Assembly (NCBI GenBank): GCA_964632505.1
Contig: CAZWCE010000017.1
Coordinates: 6,885 to 70,884 of the forward strand
DNA: 64,000 nucleotides
Origin: CAZWCE01 sp964632505
GTDB lineage: Bacteria; Planctomycetota; Planctomycetia; Pirellulales; Thermoguttaceae
Direction of reading: 5' to 3'
Of the stretch, positions 26,143 through 36,040 are shown piece after piece. The translations under genes and the position numbers were made by a program. The notes beneath the pieces were generated by a model. The model had not been told where the DNA came from. It made no database searches and saw only the letters and a program-made list of their open reading frames with translations. Within the stretch, counting starts at the first letter, position 1, and each line of letters starts with the position of its first letter.

Positions 26143-27894
26143 ATGAGTTCCGAAAAGAAACCCCATCACTCGACCGATCCCGCTCACCACCCTCATCACT
26201 CCGAGGAAAACACGCCGCCGGAAGGCCGCGGTCTGAACTTTATCGAACAGATCATCGAGGAGGACCGCCACGCGGGCAAGCACGACGGCAAGGTCGTCAC
26301 CCGATTTCCCCCCGAACCGAACGGCTACCTGCACATCGGGCACGCCAAGTCGATCTGCCTGAATTTCGGTCTCGCCCTCCAGTACGAGGGCGTGTGCAAT
26401 CTCCGCTTCGACGACACCAATCCGACGAAAGAGGAGGTGGAATACGTCAACTCGATCCAAGAGGACGTCCGCTGGCTGGGCTTCGATTGGGCCGACCGCC
26501 TCTATTTCGCCTCCGACTATTTCGATCAATTCTACGAGCACGCCGTCTCGCTGATCAAAAAGGGCAAGGCGTACGTTTGCGACCTCCCGCCCGAGGAGAT
26601 CCGCGCCCGACGCGGGACCCCCAAGATCCCCGGCGAGGAAAGCCCGTGGCGGAACCGCTCGGTGGAGGAGAACCTCGAACTGTTCGAAAAGATGAAAAAC
26701 GGCGAATTCCCCGACGGCAGCCGGACCCTTCGGGCGAAAATCGACATGGCCTCCCCCAATTTCAACATGCGGGACCCGGTCATGTACCGGATCCTTCACG
26801 CCCCTCATCACCGAACCGGCGACCGGTGGTGCATCTACCCGATGTACGACTGGGCTCATGGTTTGGAAGACTCGATCGAGGGCGTCACCCATTCCATTTG
26901 CACGCTCGAATTCGAGCACCATCGGCCGCTGTACGACTGGTTTCTCGATGAGCTGGGCATCTTCCATCCCCAGCAGATCGAGTTCGCCCGATTGAATCTC
27001 GGTTACACGGTGATGAGCAAACGCAAACTGTTGGAATTGGTGCGGGGTGAGTACGTCTCGGGATGGGACGATCCCCGCATGCCGACGATCTCGGGTCTCC
27101 GTCGGCGAGGGTACACGCCGGAATCAATCCGAGCGTTCTGCAAGCGCATCGGCGTGGCGAAATACAACAGCGTCATCGACATGGTCCAACTGGAGAACAG
27201 CGTCCGGGAAGACCTCAACCGGCGGGCCGAGCGTCGCATGGCGGTGCTGCGGCCGGTGAAGTTGATCGTCGACAACTATCCCGAGGACCGGGAAGAGGAA
27301 CTCGAGGCGATCAACAACCCCGAGGATCCTTCGGCCGGAACGCGAAAGGTGCCGTTCTGCCGAGAACTCTACATCGAGCAGGACGACTTCCGCGAAGAAG
27401 CCCCCCGGAAATATCGCCGGATGGTCCCGGGCCGGGAAGTGCGGCTCCGGTACGCCTATCTGGTCACTTGTACCGATGTGGTCAAGGACGAAGAGGGAAA
27501 CGTCGTGGAGATCCACTGCACGTACGATCCGGAAACCCGGGGCGGGTCCGCGCCCGACGGGCGTAAGGTGAAAGGGACCATCCACTGGGTCTCCGCCCGA
27601 CACGCCGCCGACGCCGAGGTCCGACTCTACGACCGTCTCTTCACCCGAGCGGTGCCCGACGATCCGAAAGACGAGAACGACTACAAGGAATACCTGAATC
27701 CGGAGTCTCTCGAAACGCTGACCGAGTGCAAACTGGAACCGGAACTCGCCGCCGCGACTCCGCAAGAGCGATACCAGTTCGAGCGTCTCGGTTACTTCTG
27801 CGCCGATTCGGTCGAATCCTCGAAATCGCACCTAGTGTTCAATCGTATCGTTTCCCTGCGGGACTCCTGGGCGAAGATCGAAAAGAAAGGTTGA
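26143..27894 (+). CDS. glnS: glutaminyl-tRNA synthetase
   Basis: A 583-residue class I synthetase that charges tRNA-Gln directly. The HIGH motif appears as YLHIGHAKS near residue 63 and the KMSKS equivalent as VMSKRKL near residue 290. The Gln/Glu family features FPPEPNGYLHIGHAK, CNLRFDDTNPTKEEVEYV and YPMYDWAHGLEDSIEGVTHSICTLEF are present, pointing to GlnRS rather than GluRS. The start at 26143 (MSSEKK) was chosen over an in-frame ATG 39 codons upstream, whose extension looks non-coding. Its His-rich N-terminus is unusual. It diverges from recA and converges with the M32 peptidase gene. A tRNA-Gln gene lies at 50157-50227. Confidence 0.95.
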   Translation: MSSEKKPHHSTDPAHHPHHSEENTPPEGRGLNFIEQIIEEDRHAGKHDGKVVTRFPPEPNGYLHIGHAKSICLNFGLALQYEGVCNLRFDDTNPTKEEVEYVNSIQEDVRWLGFDWADRLYFASDYFDQFYEHAVSLIKKGKAYVCDLPPEEIRARRGTPKIPGEESPWRNRSVEENLELFEKMKNGEFPDGSRTLRAKIDMASPNFNMRDPVMYRILHAPHHRTGDRWCIYPMYDWAHGLEDSIEGVTHSICTLEFEHHRPLYDWFLDELGIFHPQQIEFARLNLGYTVMSKRKLLELVRGEYVSGWDDPRMPTISGLRRRGYTPESIRAFCKRIGVAKYNSVIDMVQLENSVREDLNRRAERRMAVLRPVKLIVDNYPEDREEELEAINNPEDPSAGTRKVPFCRELYIEQDDFREEAPRKYRRMVPGREVRLRYAYLVTCTDVVKDEEGNVVEIHCTYDPETRGGSAPDGRKVKGTIHWVSARHAADAEVRLYDRLFTRAVPDDPKDENDYKEYLNPESLETLTECKLEPELAAATPQERYQFERLGYFCADSVESSKSHLVFNRIVSLRDSWAKIEKKG

Positions 27895-27943
27895 GCGTTT
27901 CCCTTGTCGGGCTTTCGAATCCGAAGCGTCAAGAGGCAAGGAA

Positions 27944-29458
27944 TCAAGCGTACACGGACTCGATTTTCCGTCGCAAGTGTACGAGCATTGCATCGGAGGA
28001 GAGCGGCTTGCCGGTGACCTCTTCGATCAGTTCATTGCCCAGATAGCGCTGCCCCTTCTGGTAAACGTGCTCTTGGAGCCACATTCGAAGCGGTTCGAAA
28101 TGTCCGCGTTCGAACATCGAATCGAGATCGCCGAGTTCTTCCCGGGCCCTGTCGAACAGTTGCGCCGCGTAGAGATTCCCCAGTGTGTAGGTCGGAAAAT
28201 AGCCGATCGATCCCTGACTCCAGTGGACATCCTGTAGAATGCCGAGTCGGTCGTTCTCCGGCCGAAAACCGAGATACTCCTCGTATTTGTCGTTCCAGGC
28301 TTCCGGAGCGTCGACCACGCGAATCGAACCATCGAGCAAGGCCGTTTCCATTTCGAACCGGATGAGGACATGCAGATTGTAGGTCGCCTCGTCCGCCTCC
28401 ACGCGAATCGGGGAGGGCTCGATCCGGTTGATCGCCCGATGAAAGGCTTCGAGCGAGACATCGCCCAGCGCTTCAGGAAAGATCTCTTTCGCCCGAGGCA
28501 GGGCGAAACGCCAAAACGCCTTCGATCGGCCGACCAAGTTCTCCCAAAGCCGCGATTGCGATTCGTGAACGCCCAGCGAGACCGCCTCTCCCAACGGTAG
28601 ACCGAAATGTTCCGAGGGGAGCCCCTGTTCGTAAATGCCGTGCCCCGCCTCGTGGAGGACGCCGAAAAACGCTTCATTGAAGAATCGTTCGTTGTAGCGC
28701 GTCGTGATGCGGACATCGTCCGGACCGGTCGAACAGCAGAACGGGTGAGTCGTCACATCGAGGCGGCCTCGGTCGAAATCGAATCCGATATATCGGGCCA
28801 TCTCCCGGGCGAACGCCTCCTGGGCCGCGGTCGGAAAATGACGACGGAGCACCTCCGTCGACGGCGGTCGCTCCGCCCCGTGGGCTTGCTCGATCAACGG
28901 CACCAACTGCCGCCCCAACTCCTGGAGCACACGAGCGAGCGTCTCGGTCTTCATGCCCGGTTCATATTCATCCAAGAGGGCATCGTACGGTTCGATGTCG
29001 TATCCAACCGCATCGGCTTGTTCACGTTTCAGCCCGAGGGTCTTTTCCAACCAGGGACGGAACTTCGCGAAATCGTCCTCTTGACGAGCTTCCATCCATG
29101 CCGTGCGACTGAGCACCGAGGTCCGGGAGAGTTCCTCGACGAGTTTTTCAGGAAGCTGCATGGCCCGATCATGCATCCGCTTGACCATCCGGTAAGTCGC
29201 GCCGAGGTCGGAGTGCGGACGTTCGAACCGGCAGAAATCCTCGAGATCTCCCAGCAGATCGCCGAGAGTCGGAGCGGTCAATCGTCGATGGAGAATGCCG
29301 CTGAGGACCGTGTATTGCTCGGCCCGATGTTCCGCGCCGGCCGCGGGCATCTTGGTCTGTTCATCCCAGGCCAACAGCCCGCCGATGCTTTCCAAAATGC
29401 CGGTCTCCCGGATGTACCGGCACAACGACTCGAATAACTTGCGGGCGTTTTTTTCCAT
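27944..29458 (-). CDS. M32 family carboxypeptidase (Taq type)
   Basis: A 504-residue zinc carboxypeptidase of the thermolysin-like M32 family, cytoplasmic, that removes C-terminal residues from peptides. The HExxH zinc motif is HEAGH near residue 272, with the downstream HESQSRLWEN Glu/His segment and the family's IRVEADEATYNLHV region. The C-terminal part has WSQGSIGYFPTYTLGNLYAAQ, conserved in Taq-type enzymes. Length fits the family. The ATG at 29458 has AGAGGA five bases upstream. It converges with glnS and stands as a single gene. Confidence 0.93.
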   Translation of the reverse strand: MEKNARKLFESLCRYIRETGILESIGGLLAWDEQTKMPAAGAEHRAEQYTVLSGILHRRLTAPTLGDLLGDLEDFCRFERPHSDLGATYRMVKRMHDRAMQLPEKLVEELSRTSVLSRTAWMEARQEDDFAKFRPWLEKTLGLKREQADAVGYDIEPYDALLDEYEPGMKTETLARVLQELGRQLVPLIEQAHGAERPPSTEVLRRHFPTAAQEAFAREMARYIGFDFDRGRLDVTTHPFCCSTGPDDVRITTRYNERFFNEAFFGVLHEAGHGIYEQGLPSEHFGLPLGEAVSLGVHESQSRLWENLVGRSKAFWRFALPRAKEIFPEALGDVSLEAFHRAINRIEPSPIRVEADEATYNLHVLIRFEMETALLDGSIRVVDAPEAWNDKYEEYLGFRPENDRLGILQDVHWSQGSIGYFPTYTLGNLYAAQLFDRAREELGDLDSMFERGHFEPLRMWLQEHVYQKGQRYLGNELIEEVTGKPLSSDAMLVHLRRKIESVYA

Positions 29459-29551
29459 GCGATCCTCTCATGAACGGGAATATCTTTCGATCCACCGAGA
29501 CCAATGCACCGACCACGGGACGAAAGGCTCGGATATCCGGCTTCGGATTCG

Positions 29552-30451
29552 CTATAACCGGGCGTTACCTTTGTAGATGGCCGGAAAAGCGGCCTCGAAG
29601 AGCTTCAGGGCCTCGCGCATGGGGGCCACCTCGTGCACGCGAAGCACCTGGACTCCCTGCATGGCGAGCGAAATGCCCACGCCGATCGTCCCACCGAGCC
29701 TTTCCTTCGTGGCGTCCGGACCGGCCAGCGTCTCGATAAAGGACTTCCGGGAATGCCCCACCACGACCGGAGAGCCGGCCGACAGAAAACGCGACGCATG
29801 CTGCAAGAGATCCTGATTGTGCGTGATGCGTTTGCCGAAACCGATGCCGGGGTCGATCCCGATGCGGTCGGCGAACAATCCTTCCTGGACCAATTGCTCC
29901 TTGCGGCGAGTGAGAAAACGGAACACCTCGACGAAAACATTCTCGTATTCCGGTTGCTTTTGCATCGTTTTCGGCGTGCCTTTCATGTGCATCAGACAGA
30001 TGCCGGGCTGCTGCTCCAAGAGCACATCGATCATGCCGGGATCGCCGAGGCACGCGGTGATGTCGTTGACGAGCTCGGCACCGGCATACAAGGCTTCGCG
30101 GGCAAGATCGGCCTTGGAAGTATCGACCGAGACCGGCACGGCGACTTTCTCGCAAACCGCTTTGATCACCGGGAGCACCCGCTTGCGTTCCTCTTCAAGC
30201 GAGACGCCGGTGGAACCGGGCCTGGTGCTCTCTCCCCCGATATCGATCAGGTCGGCGCCTTCTTCCTCGAGCCGGAGCGCCTGCTCCACCGCCGCTTCCG
30301 GCTCCAGGAAGTTCCCTCCATCGGAGAAGCTGTCCGGAGTGACGTTCAACACGCCCATCAGCAGAGGCAAGGAACCGAATTCGAGTTTTTTCGACCGGAG
30401 GTGCCAGTGGAGACTCCGCTTGGGGAATTCACTGAAATAAACGGCAGGCAT
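29552..30451 (-). CDS. folP: dihydropteroate synthase
   Basis: A 299-residue enzyme that joins p-aminobenzoate to 6-hydroxymethyl-dihydropterin diphosphate in folate synthesis. Signatures are MGVLNVTPDSFSDGG, the DIGGESTRPGS pterin-binding loop, VSVDTSK, ELVNDITA, LMHMKGTP, IGIDPGIGFGKR and VVGHSRKSF, in order. All are intact, so it should be active. The ATG at 30451 has AGGAGAGG just upstream; the longer upstream frame overlaps the lptE-like gene. It is the last gene of the dsbD-recO-bamD-lptE-folP series, 41 bases after the preceding stop. Confidence 0.95.
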   Translation of the reverse strand: MPAVYFSEFPKRSLHWHLRSKKLEFGSLPLLMGVLNVTPDSFSDGGNFLEPEAAVEQALRLEEEGADLIDIGGESTRPGSTGVSLEEERKRVLPVIKAVCEKVAVPVSVDTSKADLAREALYAGAELVNDITACLGDPGMIDVLLEQQPGICLMHMKGTPKTMQKQPEYENVFVEVFRFLTRRKEQLVQEGLFADRIGIDPGIGFGKRITHNQDLLQHASRFLSAGSPVVVGHSRKSFIETLAGPDATKERLGGTIGVGISLAMQGVQVLRVHEVAPMREALKLFEAAFPAIYKGNARL

Positions 30452-30492
30452 GGATTCCTCTCCTATCAGAGGCCAAAAGATTTCCGCGCCCC

Positions 30493-31062
30493 CTACCAGG
30501 GAGCTTCCATCATCCCGACGATCTGCTTGGCAACTTCCTCCACGGCCTGCTGGCTGCTGGTGGCCGTCGAATGACCGAATTCCGGCACGAGATTGGCATC
30601 GGAATTCAAATGGGCGAAGCTGTCTTGTAGGAGAACCGGTTCCATGCGGCGAATCACGTTCCCCCGCTGATCCTTCCATTCGAGTTGCACCTCGAGCGAA
30701 AAGCTTTCCAAACGCGGGTCGTCATAGATATTGATCGCCTCGACCTTTTTCTCCTCCCTCACCAACACGCCGGTCAGCACACTGTCGGCGTTCGGTGTGC
30801 CCACCACTTTGAAGGGCGTCTTCTGCTCGATCTCCTTGCAGACCGCCTCGGTCAAACGTTCGGCCATGCCTTCCCGAAAACTGCTGGAACGGAACATGGG
30901 GACGTAGACCGTCCGGATGCCGGGCGAATAAAGCGACTCGGTACCGATCTGATATCCCGAACAGCCTCCCAACAGGAAGACCATCAGCGCTGAAAGCCTC
31001 AAACTCCCAAGGAGCAAGCGTCCCCGGAGAGAGAGCTCAAACGCGGTGGCGAGGGAGCGCAT
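30493..31062 (-). CDS. LptE-like LPS-assembly lipoprotein
   Basis: A 189-residue lipoprotein. The signal peptide (about 1-34) ends in the lipobox LLGGC. The mature part starts GYQIGTESLYSPGIRTVYVPMFRSSSFR, which resembles the beginning of LptE family proteins. LptE plugs the LptD barrel and helps place lipopolysaccharide in the outer membrane. The C-terminal half has an alternating hydrophobic pattern with AHLNSDANLV. The ATG at 31062 follows AAGGAAGGA. It lies between a BamD-like gene (37 bases upstream) and folP (41 bases downstream), a compact envelope-linked operon. Confidence 0.75.
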   Translation of the reverse strand: MRSLATAFELSLRGRLLLGSLRLSALMVFLLGGCSGYQIGTESLYSPGIRTVYVPMFRSSSFREGMAERLTEAVCKEIEQKTPFKVVGTPNADSVLTGVLVREEKKVEAINIYDDPRLESFSLEVQLEWKDQRGNVIRRMEPVLLQDSFAHLNSDANLVPEFGHSTATSSQQAVEEVAKQIVGMMEAPW

Positions 31063-31099
31063 CGAGTCAGTCCTTCCTTCACGGTACTGGGATATGATT

Positions 31100-32782
31100 C
31101 TAGAACAGATCGGTCAGCCAGTCAAAACGGTTCGGTTCGGCCGGACGGTCCTCGATCTCTCGGTAACGTTCCTTGGCCCGCTGGAAAAATGAGGTCGAGG
31201 GATACTTTTTCATCAACTTCTGATAGATGATCCTCGCCGAACCATAATACCGTTTTTTCTCGTAGTACTGGGCCAGCGTCCATAGCCGTTTGGCCAGATC
31301 TTCCTGATTCCGGTTGCGCAGCTCGACCAGATCGCGACGGTCTTCCCCCAGTTCCGAACCGAACTGATACATCGTCCGCTCGGCCAATTCTTGAGTCTCC
31401 TCCAACGGGGTGGCGTCGTACTCCGGGCCACTGTATTTCAAGTGCCGCGATTGGATCTCACGCTTCGCCGCCTTGATGACATGCTCGCTGTTGGGGTAGT
31501 TCTTGCGAAGATATTCATAGTAAAACGCCGCTTCGGAGAAGTCGGAGTCGCCGCGAGTCTTCCCTCGGCGAAAGTAAGCGTTGGCGATCGCCATGACGCT
31601 GTCGTCGGCCAGCGGCCCCAGCGGATCGTTCAGATAGATCGCCTCGTAGGCCTTCTTCGCCTTGCCGAAGATATCGAACGTGGGGCGGGTCTTATCGGCC
31701 ACGTTGACGAAACCCGCCCCCTGGTCGGCGTGCATCTCCCAGTACCGCCCGATGGCAAACAGTCGCCGCGTAGCCGTATCCATGTGCTGCGTGCCCTGAT
31801 ACTTCTTGATCAGTCCGTGATAGCACTCCATCGCCTTCGTGTAGCGATCGCTGAAAAAGTAGCACTCCCCCTGGAAGAACAGGGCGTCTTCCTCCAGCAC
31901 CGAGTCGGGCCAGCGACTCGCCGCATGGCCGAACTGGTCGGCCGCACTGCCGAATTTCTCTTGGAGCATCAGTTCCCGCCCCTTTTCCATGTGCTCCCGG
32001 GCCTTTTCTTGATTGGGTCCCAAGCCGACCCATTCCTTCATTTCGGTCCCGAAATTGATCGGGTCGAGCAACGACCAATCGAACGCTTCGTCTTCATCCT
32101 CGACACGTTCCCAATCGAAAAGGGGGCGCTCCTGGTCCTTTTCGTCCGCAAGAAACGGTTCGAACGAGACGGGCGACACCGACCCTTTGTCGGCAGGCGT
32201 TTTCTGGTCGAGCCCCGCATAGGGGCCTTCGTAAGGCGGCAGCGGCTCCAGCCAATCAGAACTTTCCCCGGAGGTGGTCCCCGGAACCCCCGCGGAAAGA
32301 TTCGTCGTCGGAGCAGGGTTCGGGGGAGCATCGACGGACCGAGGAGGTCCGTGAGTGACTTCGGAAGACCGGCTGCCGGCCATCGGGCGTGGGCCTCCGG
32401 AGGAAGCGATCTCTTGAAGGGGGCCCCCTCGGGGTGACCTCTCGACCGGAACAGGATCGGAGGAGGTCGCGTAGGTGGCCGTCGAACGGGGAATGGGACT
32501 GTCGTCCATCGCCGGGGAAGGATCCACTCCAATCTGTGGAGGGGCGTTCGGAGTCTCACCAGCACCGGACACCGACGAAGAGGGAGGAACCGCTCCCGCC
32601 GGGCCCGGCTGGTAGGTTGCCGAACCCGATACCGACTGAGCGGCCGCACGCGGACCGAACAGCAACACCGCCGCCAGCAGTGCCGAAAGGCACCCCACCC
32701 GAGTCGCACTCCGCCACTTCTTCCGTGCCTGGAAACATGCGCGACCGGCGTCATGGGCATTCATCTGTTGTATCTGGGACAT
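31100..32782 (-). CDS. BamD-like TPR outer-membrane assembly protein
   Basis: A 560-residue protein. The ATG at 32782 has GAGG six bases upstream; a start at 32764 is possible. The N-terminus has a signal peptide (hydrophobic LLAAVLLFGPRAAAQ) with a long Ser/Pro/Gly-rich disordered region (about 45-270). The C-terminal part (about 300-560) is a series of TPR-like helices, with GRELMLQEKFGSAADQFGHAASRWPDS, GECYFFSDRYTKAMECYHGLIKKY and IIYQKLMKKYPST, as in BamD/ComL. BamD acts with BamA in outer-membrane barrel insertion. The disordered region is unusual for BamD and has no clear lipobox. It sits between recO and lptE in the operon. Confidence 0.75.
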   Translation of the reverse strand: MSQIQQMNAHDAGRACFQARKKWRSATRVGCLSALLAAVLLFGPRAAAQSVSGSATYQPGPAGAVPPSSSVSGAGETPNAPPQIGVDPSPAMDDSPIPRSTATYATSSDPVPVERSPRGGPLQEIASSGGPRPMAGSRSSEVTHGPPRSVDAPPNPAPTTNLSAGVPGTTSGESSDWLEPLPPYEGPYAGLDQKTPADKGSVSPVSFEPFLADEKDQERPLFDWERVEDEDEAFDWSLLDPINFGTEMKEWVGLGPNQEKAREHMEKGRELMLQEKFGSAADQFGHAASRWPDSVLEEDALFFQGECYFFSDRYTKAMECYHGLIKKYQGTQHMDTATRRLFAIGRYWEMHADQGAGFVNVADKTRPTFDIFGKAKKAYEAIYLNDPLGPLADDSVMAIANAYFRRGKTRGDSDFSEAAFYYEYLRKNYPNSEHVIKAAKREIQSRHLKYSGPEYDATPLEETQELAERTMYQFGSELGEDRRDLVELRNRNQEDLAKRLWTLAQYYEKKRYYGSARIIYQKLMKKYPSTSFFQRAKERYREIEDRPAEPNRFDWLTDLF

Positions 32783-32838
32783 CCTTGTCCTCGCAATGGT
32801 CCTGAAATAAGGGTTCCCGAAACGATCCCTCGCGGCGA

Positions 32839-33591
32839 TCACGTTTCGAGGAACGCTTGGGCTCTTGGTTTTTTTCCGATCAAGTGACTGAAATAATGGT
32901 TCAGCAGCCCCCGAATTTCGCCGCCGATCTTCGGTTCCGGCGGTTCCGGGAGATCGGCGGTTTCGGTCGCCTGTGCCAACTGCTGCATCGCGGTCAGGGC
33001 CGTGGTCGTCACCGAGGCGACCTGCCCCCGTCCACCGCGACACTTCCCGCAAAGCACCCCGCCGTCGAGATGCCCGAACGGAATCCGCTTGCGCATCTCC
33101 AACGAGAGCGGCTCGCCGCAGCCGACACACTGGTCGAGCGAAGGCATATGCCCCAACCGCCCGAGCATTTGCAACTCAAACCAGAGGAGGGTCGTCGCCA
33201 CCTCATGGCCCGCCTCGAAACGGTCCAGCGCCTCGCCGGCCTGAATGTACAATAATGGGTACGGGTCGTAATCCTGCGTCAACAATCCCAGCAACTCGAC
33301 CAGGTAATATCCCGCGTGGAGCCCGGCCAGATTCTCCCGACTCGGGCGAAAACGTCGGATCAGCTTCGCTTCGGTCAATAGATCGAGGGCATCGCTCGTT
33401 TTCCGGAGGAAGGTTACGCGAAGTCGCGCCAGGATGTCAAGCCCAGACTCGAACGGTCCCTTGATCCGCCGTCCTCCCTTGGCGATCGCCTGCACCTTGC
33501 CCCACTCTCGGGTAAACAGGGTCACGATGAGGCTCGTCTCGCTGAATTCGACGGTCCGCAATACGATCGCGTCGGCATGTTCGGCAGCCAT
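32839..33591 (-). CDS. recO: DNA repair protein RecO
   Basis: A 250-residue protein that loads RecA onto single-stranded DNA with RecF/RecR. The N-terminal OB-like domain (about 1-80) opens with DAIVLRTVEFSETSLIVTLFTREWG, typical of RecO. The central part carries a zinc-binding CVGCGE...CGKC cluster at about 160-190. The C-terminal helical part ends YFSHLIGKKPRAQAFL, which is the family's usual end. The start at 33591 has AGG five bases upstream. It follows the dsbD-like gene by 7 bases, so the two are co-transcribed. Confidence 0.93.
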   Translation of the reverse strand: MAAEHADAIVLRTVEFSETSLIVTLFTREWGKVQAIAKGGRRIKGPFESGLDILARLRVTFLRKTSDALDLLTEAKLIRRFRPSRENLAGLHAGYYLVELLGLLTQDYDPYPLLYIQAGEALDRFEAGHEVATTLLWFELQMLGRLGHMPSLDQCVGCGEPLSLEMRKRIPFGHLDGGVLCGKCRGGRGQVASVTTTALTAMQQLAQATETADLPEPPEPKIGGEIRGLLNHYFSHLIGKKPRAQAFLET

Positions 33592-33598
33592 GGTTGCC

Positions 33599-36040
33599 TC
33601 ACTCGATCGCTTCCAGTTTTTCCAGCAAGGTCTTCTGTCGGAACAGCCCCCGCAGTACGATCGGGTTGTTCGGCTTCTCCGGCAGGAAGATCGCCACCAC
33701 CGGCACCTGTTCCCCGCCCATGGCGTTGAGCAATTTTGCCAAATCGGGGGGGCGTCTGGTGAAATCGGCCCGCAGGGGCAGGATATTCTTCGCCTCGACC
33801 ACGTTCTCTACTTCCGGCGTGTCGAGCACCATCGCTTCGAGCACCTTGCAGGTGGCGCACCAGTCGGCGGTGAAGTCGATCATCACCGGGCGTCCCTCCT
33901 CCAGGCTCGTCTCCAAACGATCAAAGCTGAAGGGCTTCCAAATATCCTCTTCCTCCGACTCTTCCTGAGGCTCTCCCGGTTGGCCATCTTGCTCCGACTC
34001 ACCCGGCTGGTCGAGGGCGATCTTCTCCCCGCCATCGAGGGCGACCATCCACTCTTCCAATTGCTTTTCCACCTTCTTCTGGACTTTGGTCTGCATCGCT
34101 TGCTGAAGATTGTATTCCTTGAACAGAAAAGGCGCGATGGGGAAAGAGATGCTCCAAACCAACAGGACCACGACGATGGAGGTTGTCCACGCGATCGTCT
34201 TCTTTTTCTTCGGAACCGTCGGCGGCAAACTCCCGATCAGCCACAGAGCGAACCAGATGGCGAACAGCAGGGTAATGGTCGGAAGGATGTTGAAGATTTC
34301 CATGGAGTAGAGCAACCAAACGACCGCCGAAAGCAGCAGATAGCCCATGACCTTTTTGAAGGTCTCCATCCACGCCCCCGGCTTCGGCAGGAAGGAGATC
34401 AGTTCCGGAAACGCCCCGATGATCAGGTACGGCGAGGCCATTCCGAGACCGATGACCGCGTAGGACACGAAGACCAGATCGGTCGCCCCGGCGTCGACTT
34501 GGTTATTGGCCCAGACCAACATGGGGCTCAACAGCGGCGCCCCGCAGGGAATCGCCAAGAGGGTCGTGATGATCCCCTTGTAATACGCCCCGAAAAAACC
34601 CTCTTGTTGCGACAACTTCTGGGAACGTCCGGTGCCGAGAAACGTCGGGGCCCGAAGTTCCCAAACGTCCATCAAACTCAGGGCCATCGCAAAAATCACA
34701 ATCGACATGATAATATTGAACAGGCTGTAGGTGAACAGACGGTTCAAGCCGACACTCATGAACGCCAAAACCATGAAGACGGAGATGATCCCCAACGAAT
34801 ACCAGAGATTGAGCACGAACGCTCGAGCTCGGCTCTTACCGGCCTGATCGAAAAAGGAGAGGATCTTCAGCCCAATCACCGGAAGCACGCACGGCATGAT
34901 GTTCAAAACCAAGCCACCGAGAAACGCGTACCACACCGCTTTCCAGATGGATTGGATCTTCTTTTCCTCAACCGTTTCGATCAAGTTCACGTCGAACTTT
35001 TCCTTCCCCTGTTGGAGAAGCGGCGCGATCTCGAGGTCCGGACGATAAGATGCCGAGAAATCGCTCTCAAACGGATTGCACACTCCCCCGAGATCCCCCT
35101 TGCACGACAGCCCCTTGACGGTCCCGGTGATCGTCAACTCGGCCGGAATCGTCTCCGCCGCCAAGGTGATCGGAATCAGCCACTGGACCTCTCCGCTGTG
35201 TTCTTCGACCGAAACATTGAAAATATCCGGATCGGGGGGGTGGACTTTCGGCTCCTGGAGCGGCATCGGCTCACCGCCGACTTCGAAGTCGGGCGAGGGA
35301 TCGATCTGAATCTTCGTCGGTAGCGGTCCCCCCGCCGGTTGGGTCGTCGAATAGATATGCCAGTCGCTGTCCATCAGCGCGGTCACGACGAGGTAGACAC
35401 TTTGTTTTTGTGACGGATCGGGGCCGATCTCCGCCTGGATCGTTACCGGCGAGGCCTGAAGCCCTCCCATCGCCGGCATCCCTCCCTCACCGCCGGGAAG
35501 TCCGGCGCCGGGCAAACCGCCGGAATCGAAAAGTCCTTCACCGGCAGGCATTTGCGGCAATGCATCGACGTTGCCCGACCCACCGTTTTCCTCACCACCA
35601 TTCCCCGTCTGGGCCATGCCGACGCGGATCGCCTGCGGATCGAACCCCCAAGAAGGCGATGCTGTATTGGAGGAAGGGGGAGCGGGGACGTTCGCCGGCC
35701 GGGGTGTACTTCCACGAACCGGCCTCTCCATCCTCTCCCTTCCGGAAGAGGGAGCATTGTTCTCGATCTTGACCCAGGGCGGGGGGCCAGGCCTCTCCTG
35801 ACTTTCGGCGAATCCCGGTTCCTGAGGCCGTTGCGGCGAGGAGGTGGAGGGGGGAGGGGCGGGCATCGCGCCGATCCTCGGCGGGGAAGCCCCGTACTGT
35901 GCGAAGGTCTCCGAAGGCCGAAACGGTCCTCCGTTCCCCCACTGGCTCACTAGAACCGCGAGCAACGGCAACAGTAAAAGACAGCTCTTTCGAGCCCATG
36001 ATCTTGAAGCAACTCTTGAAGAAAAAGCGGCGGTTTTCAC
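33599..36040 (-). CDS. DsbD-like thiol-disulfide interchange protein
   Basis: An 813-residue membrane reductase that would pass electrons from thioredoxin in the cytoplasm to periplasmic partners. After a signal segment (about 18-47) comes a Pro/Gly/Ser-rich region (about 48-200). An immunoglobulin-like DsbD-alpha domain (about 200-345) has a Cys pair CKGDLGGVC. The membrane domain (about 365-620) has eight helices with the catalytic NIMPCVLPVIGLKI and AIPCGAPLLSPM. The C-terminal thioredoxin-like domain carries DWCATCKVLE near residue 730. All three Cys pairs are present. The start is GTG with GGGGAG about eight bases upstream. It is the first gene of the operon with recO. Confidence 0.87.
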   Translation of the reverse strand: MKTAAFSSRVASRSWARKSCLLLLPLLAVLVSQWGNGGPFRPSETFAQYGASPPRIGAMPAPPPSTSSPQRPQEPGFAESQERPGPPPWVKIENNAPSSGRERMERPVRGSTPRPANVPAPPSSNTASPSWGFDPQAIRVGMAQTGNGGEENGGSGNVDALPQMPAGEGLFDSGGLPGAGLPGGEGGMPAMGGLQASPVTIQAEIGPDPSQKQSVYLVVTALMDSDWHIYSTTQPAGGPLPTKIQIDPSPDFEVGGEPMPLQEPKVHPPDPDIFNVSVEEHSGEVQWLIPITLAAETIPAELTITGTVKGLSCKGDLGGVCNPFESDFSASYRPDLEIAPLLQQGKEKFDVNLIETVEEKKIQSIWKAVWYAFLGGLVLNIMPCVLPVIGLKILSFFDQAGKSRARAFVLNLWYSLGIISVFMVLAFMSVGLNRLFTYSLFNIIMSIVIFAMALSLMDVWELRAPTFLGTGRSQKLSQQEGFFGAYYKGIITTLLAIPCGAPLLSPMLVWANNQVDAGATDLVFVSYAVIGLGMASPYLIIGAFPELISFLPKPGAWMETFKKVMGYLLLSAVVWLLYSMEIFNILPTITLLFAIWFALWLIGSLPPTVPKKKKTIAWTTSIVVVLLVWSISFPIAPFLFKEYNLQQAMQTKVQKKVEKQLEEWMVALDGGEKIALDQPGESEQDGQPGEPQEESEEEDIWKPFSFDRLETSLEEGRPVMIDFTADWCATCKVLEAMVLDTPEVENVVEAKNILPLRADFTRRPPDLAKLLNAMGGEQVPVVAIFLPEKPNNPIVLRGLFRQKTLLEKLEAIE

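Noticed and set aside
33434..35323. A 629-codon open frame opposite the dsbD-like gene
   Set aside because: Shadow frame with repeated charged words and no signal or domain.
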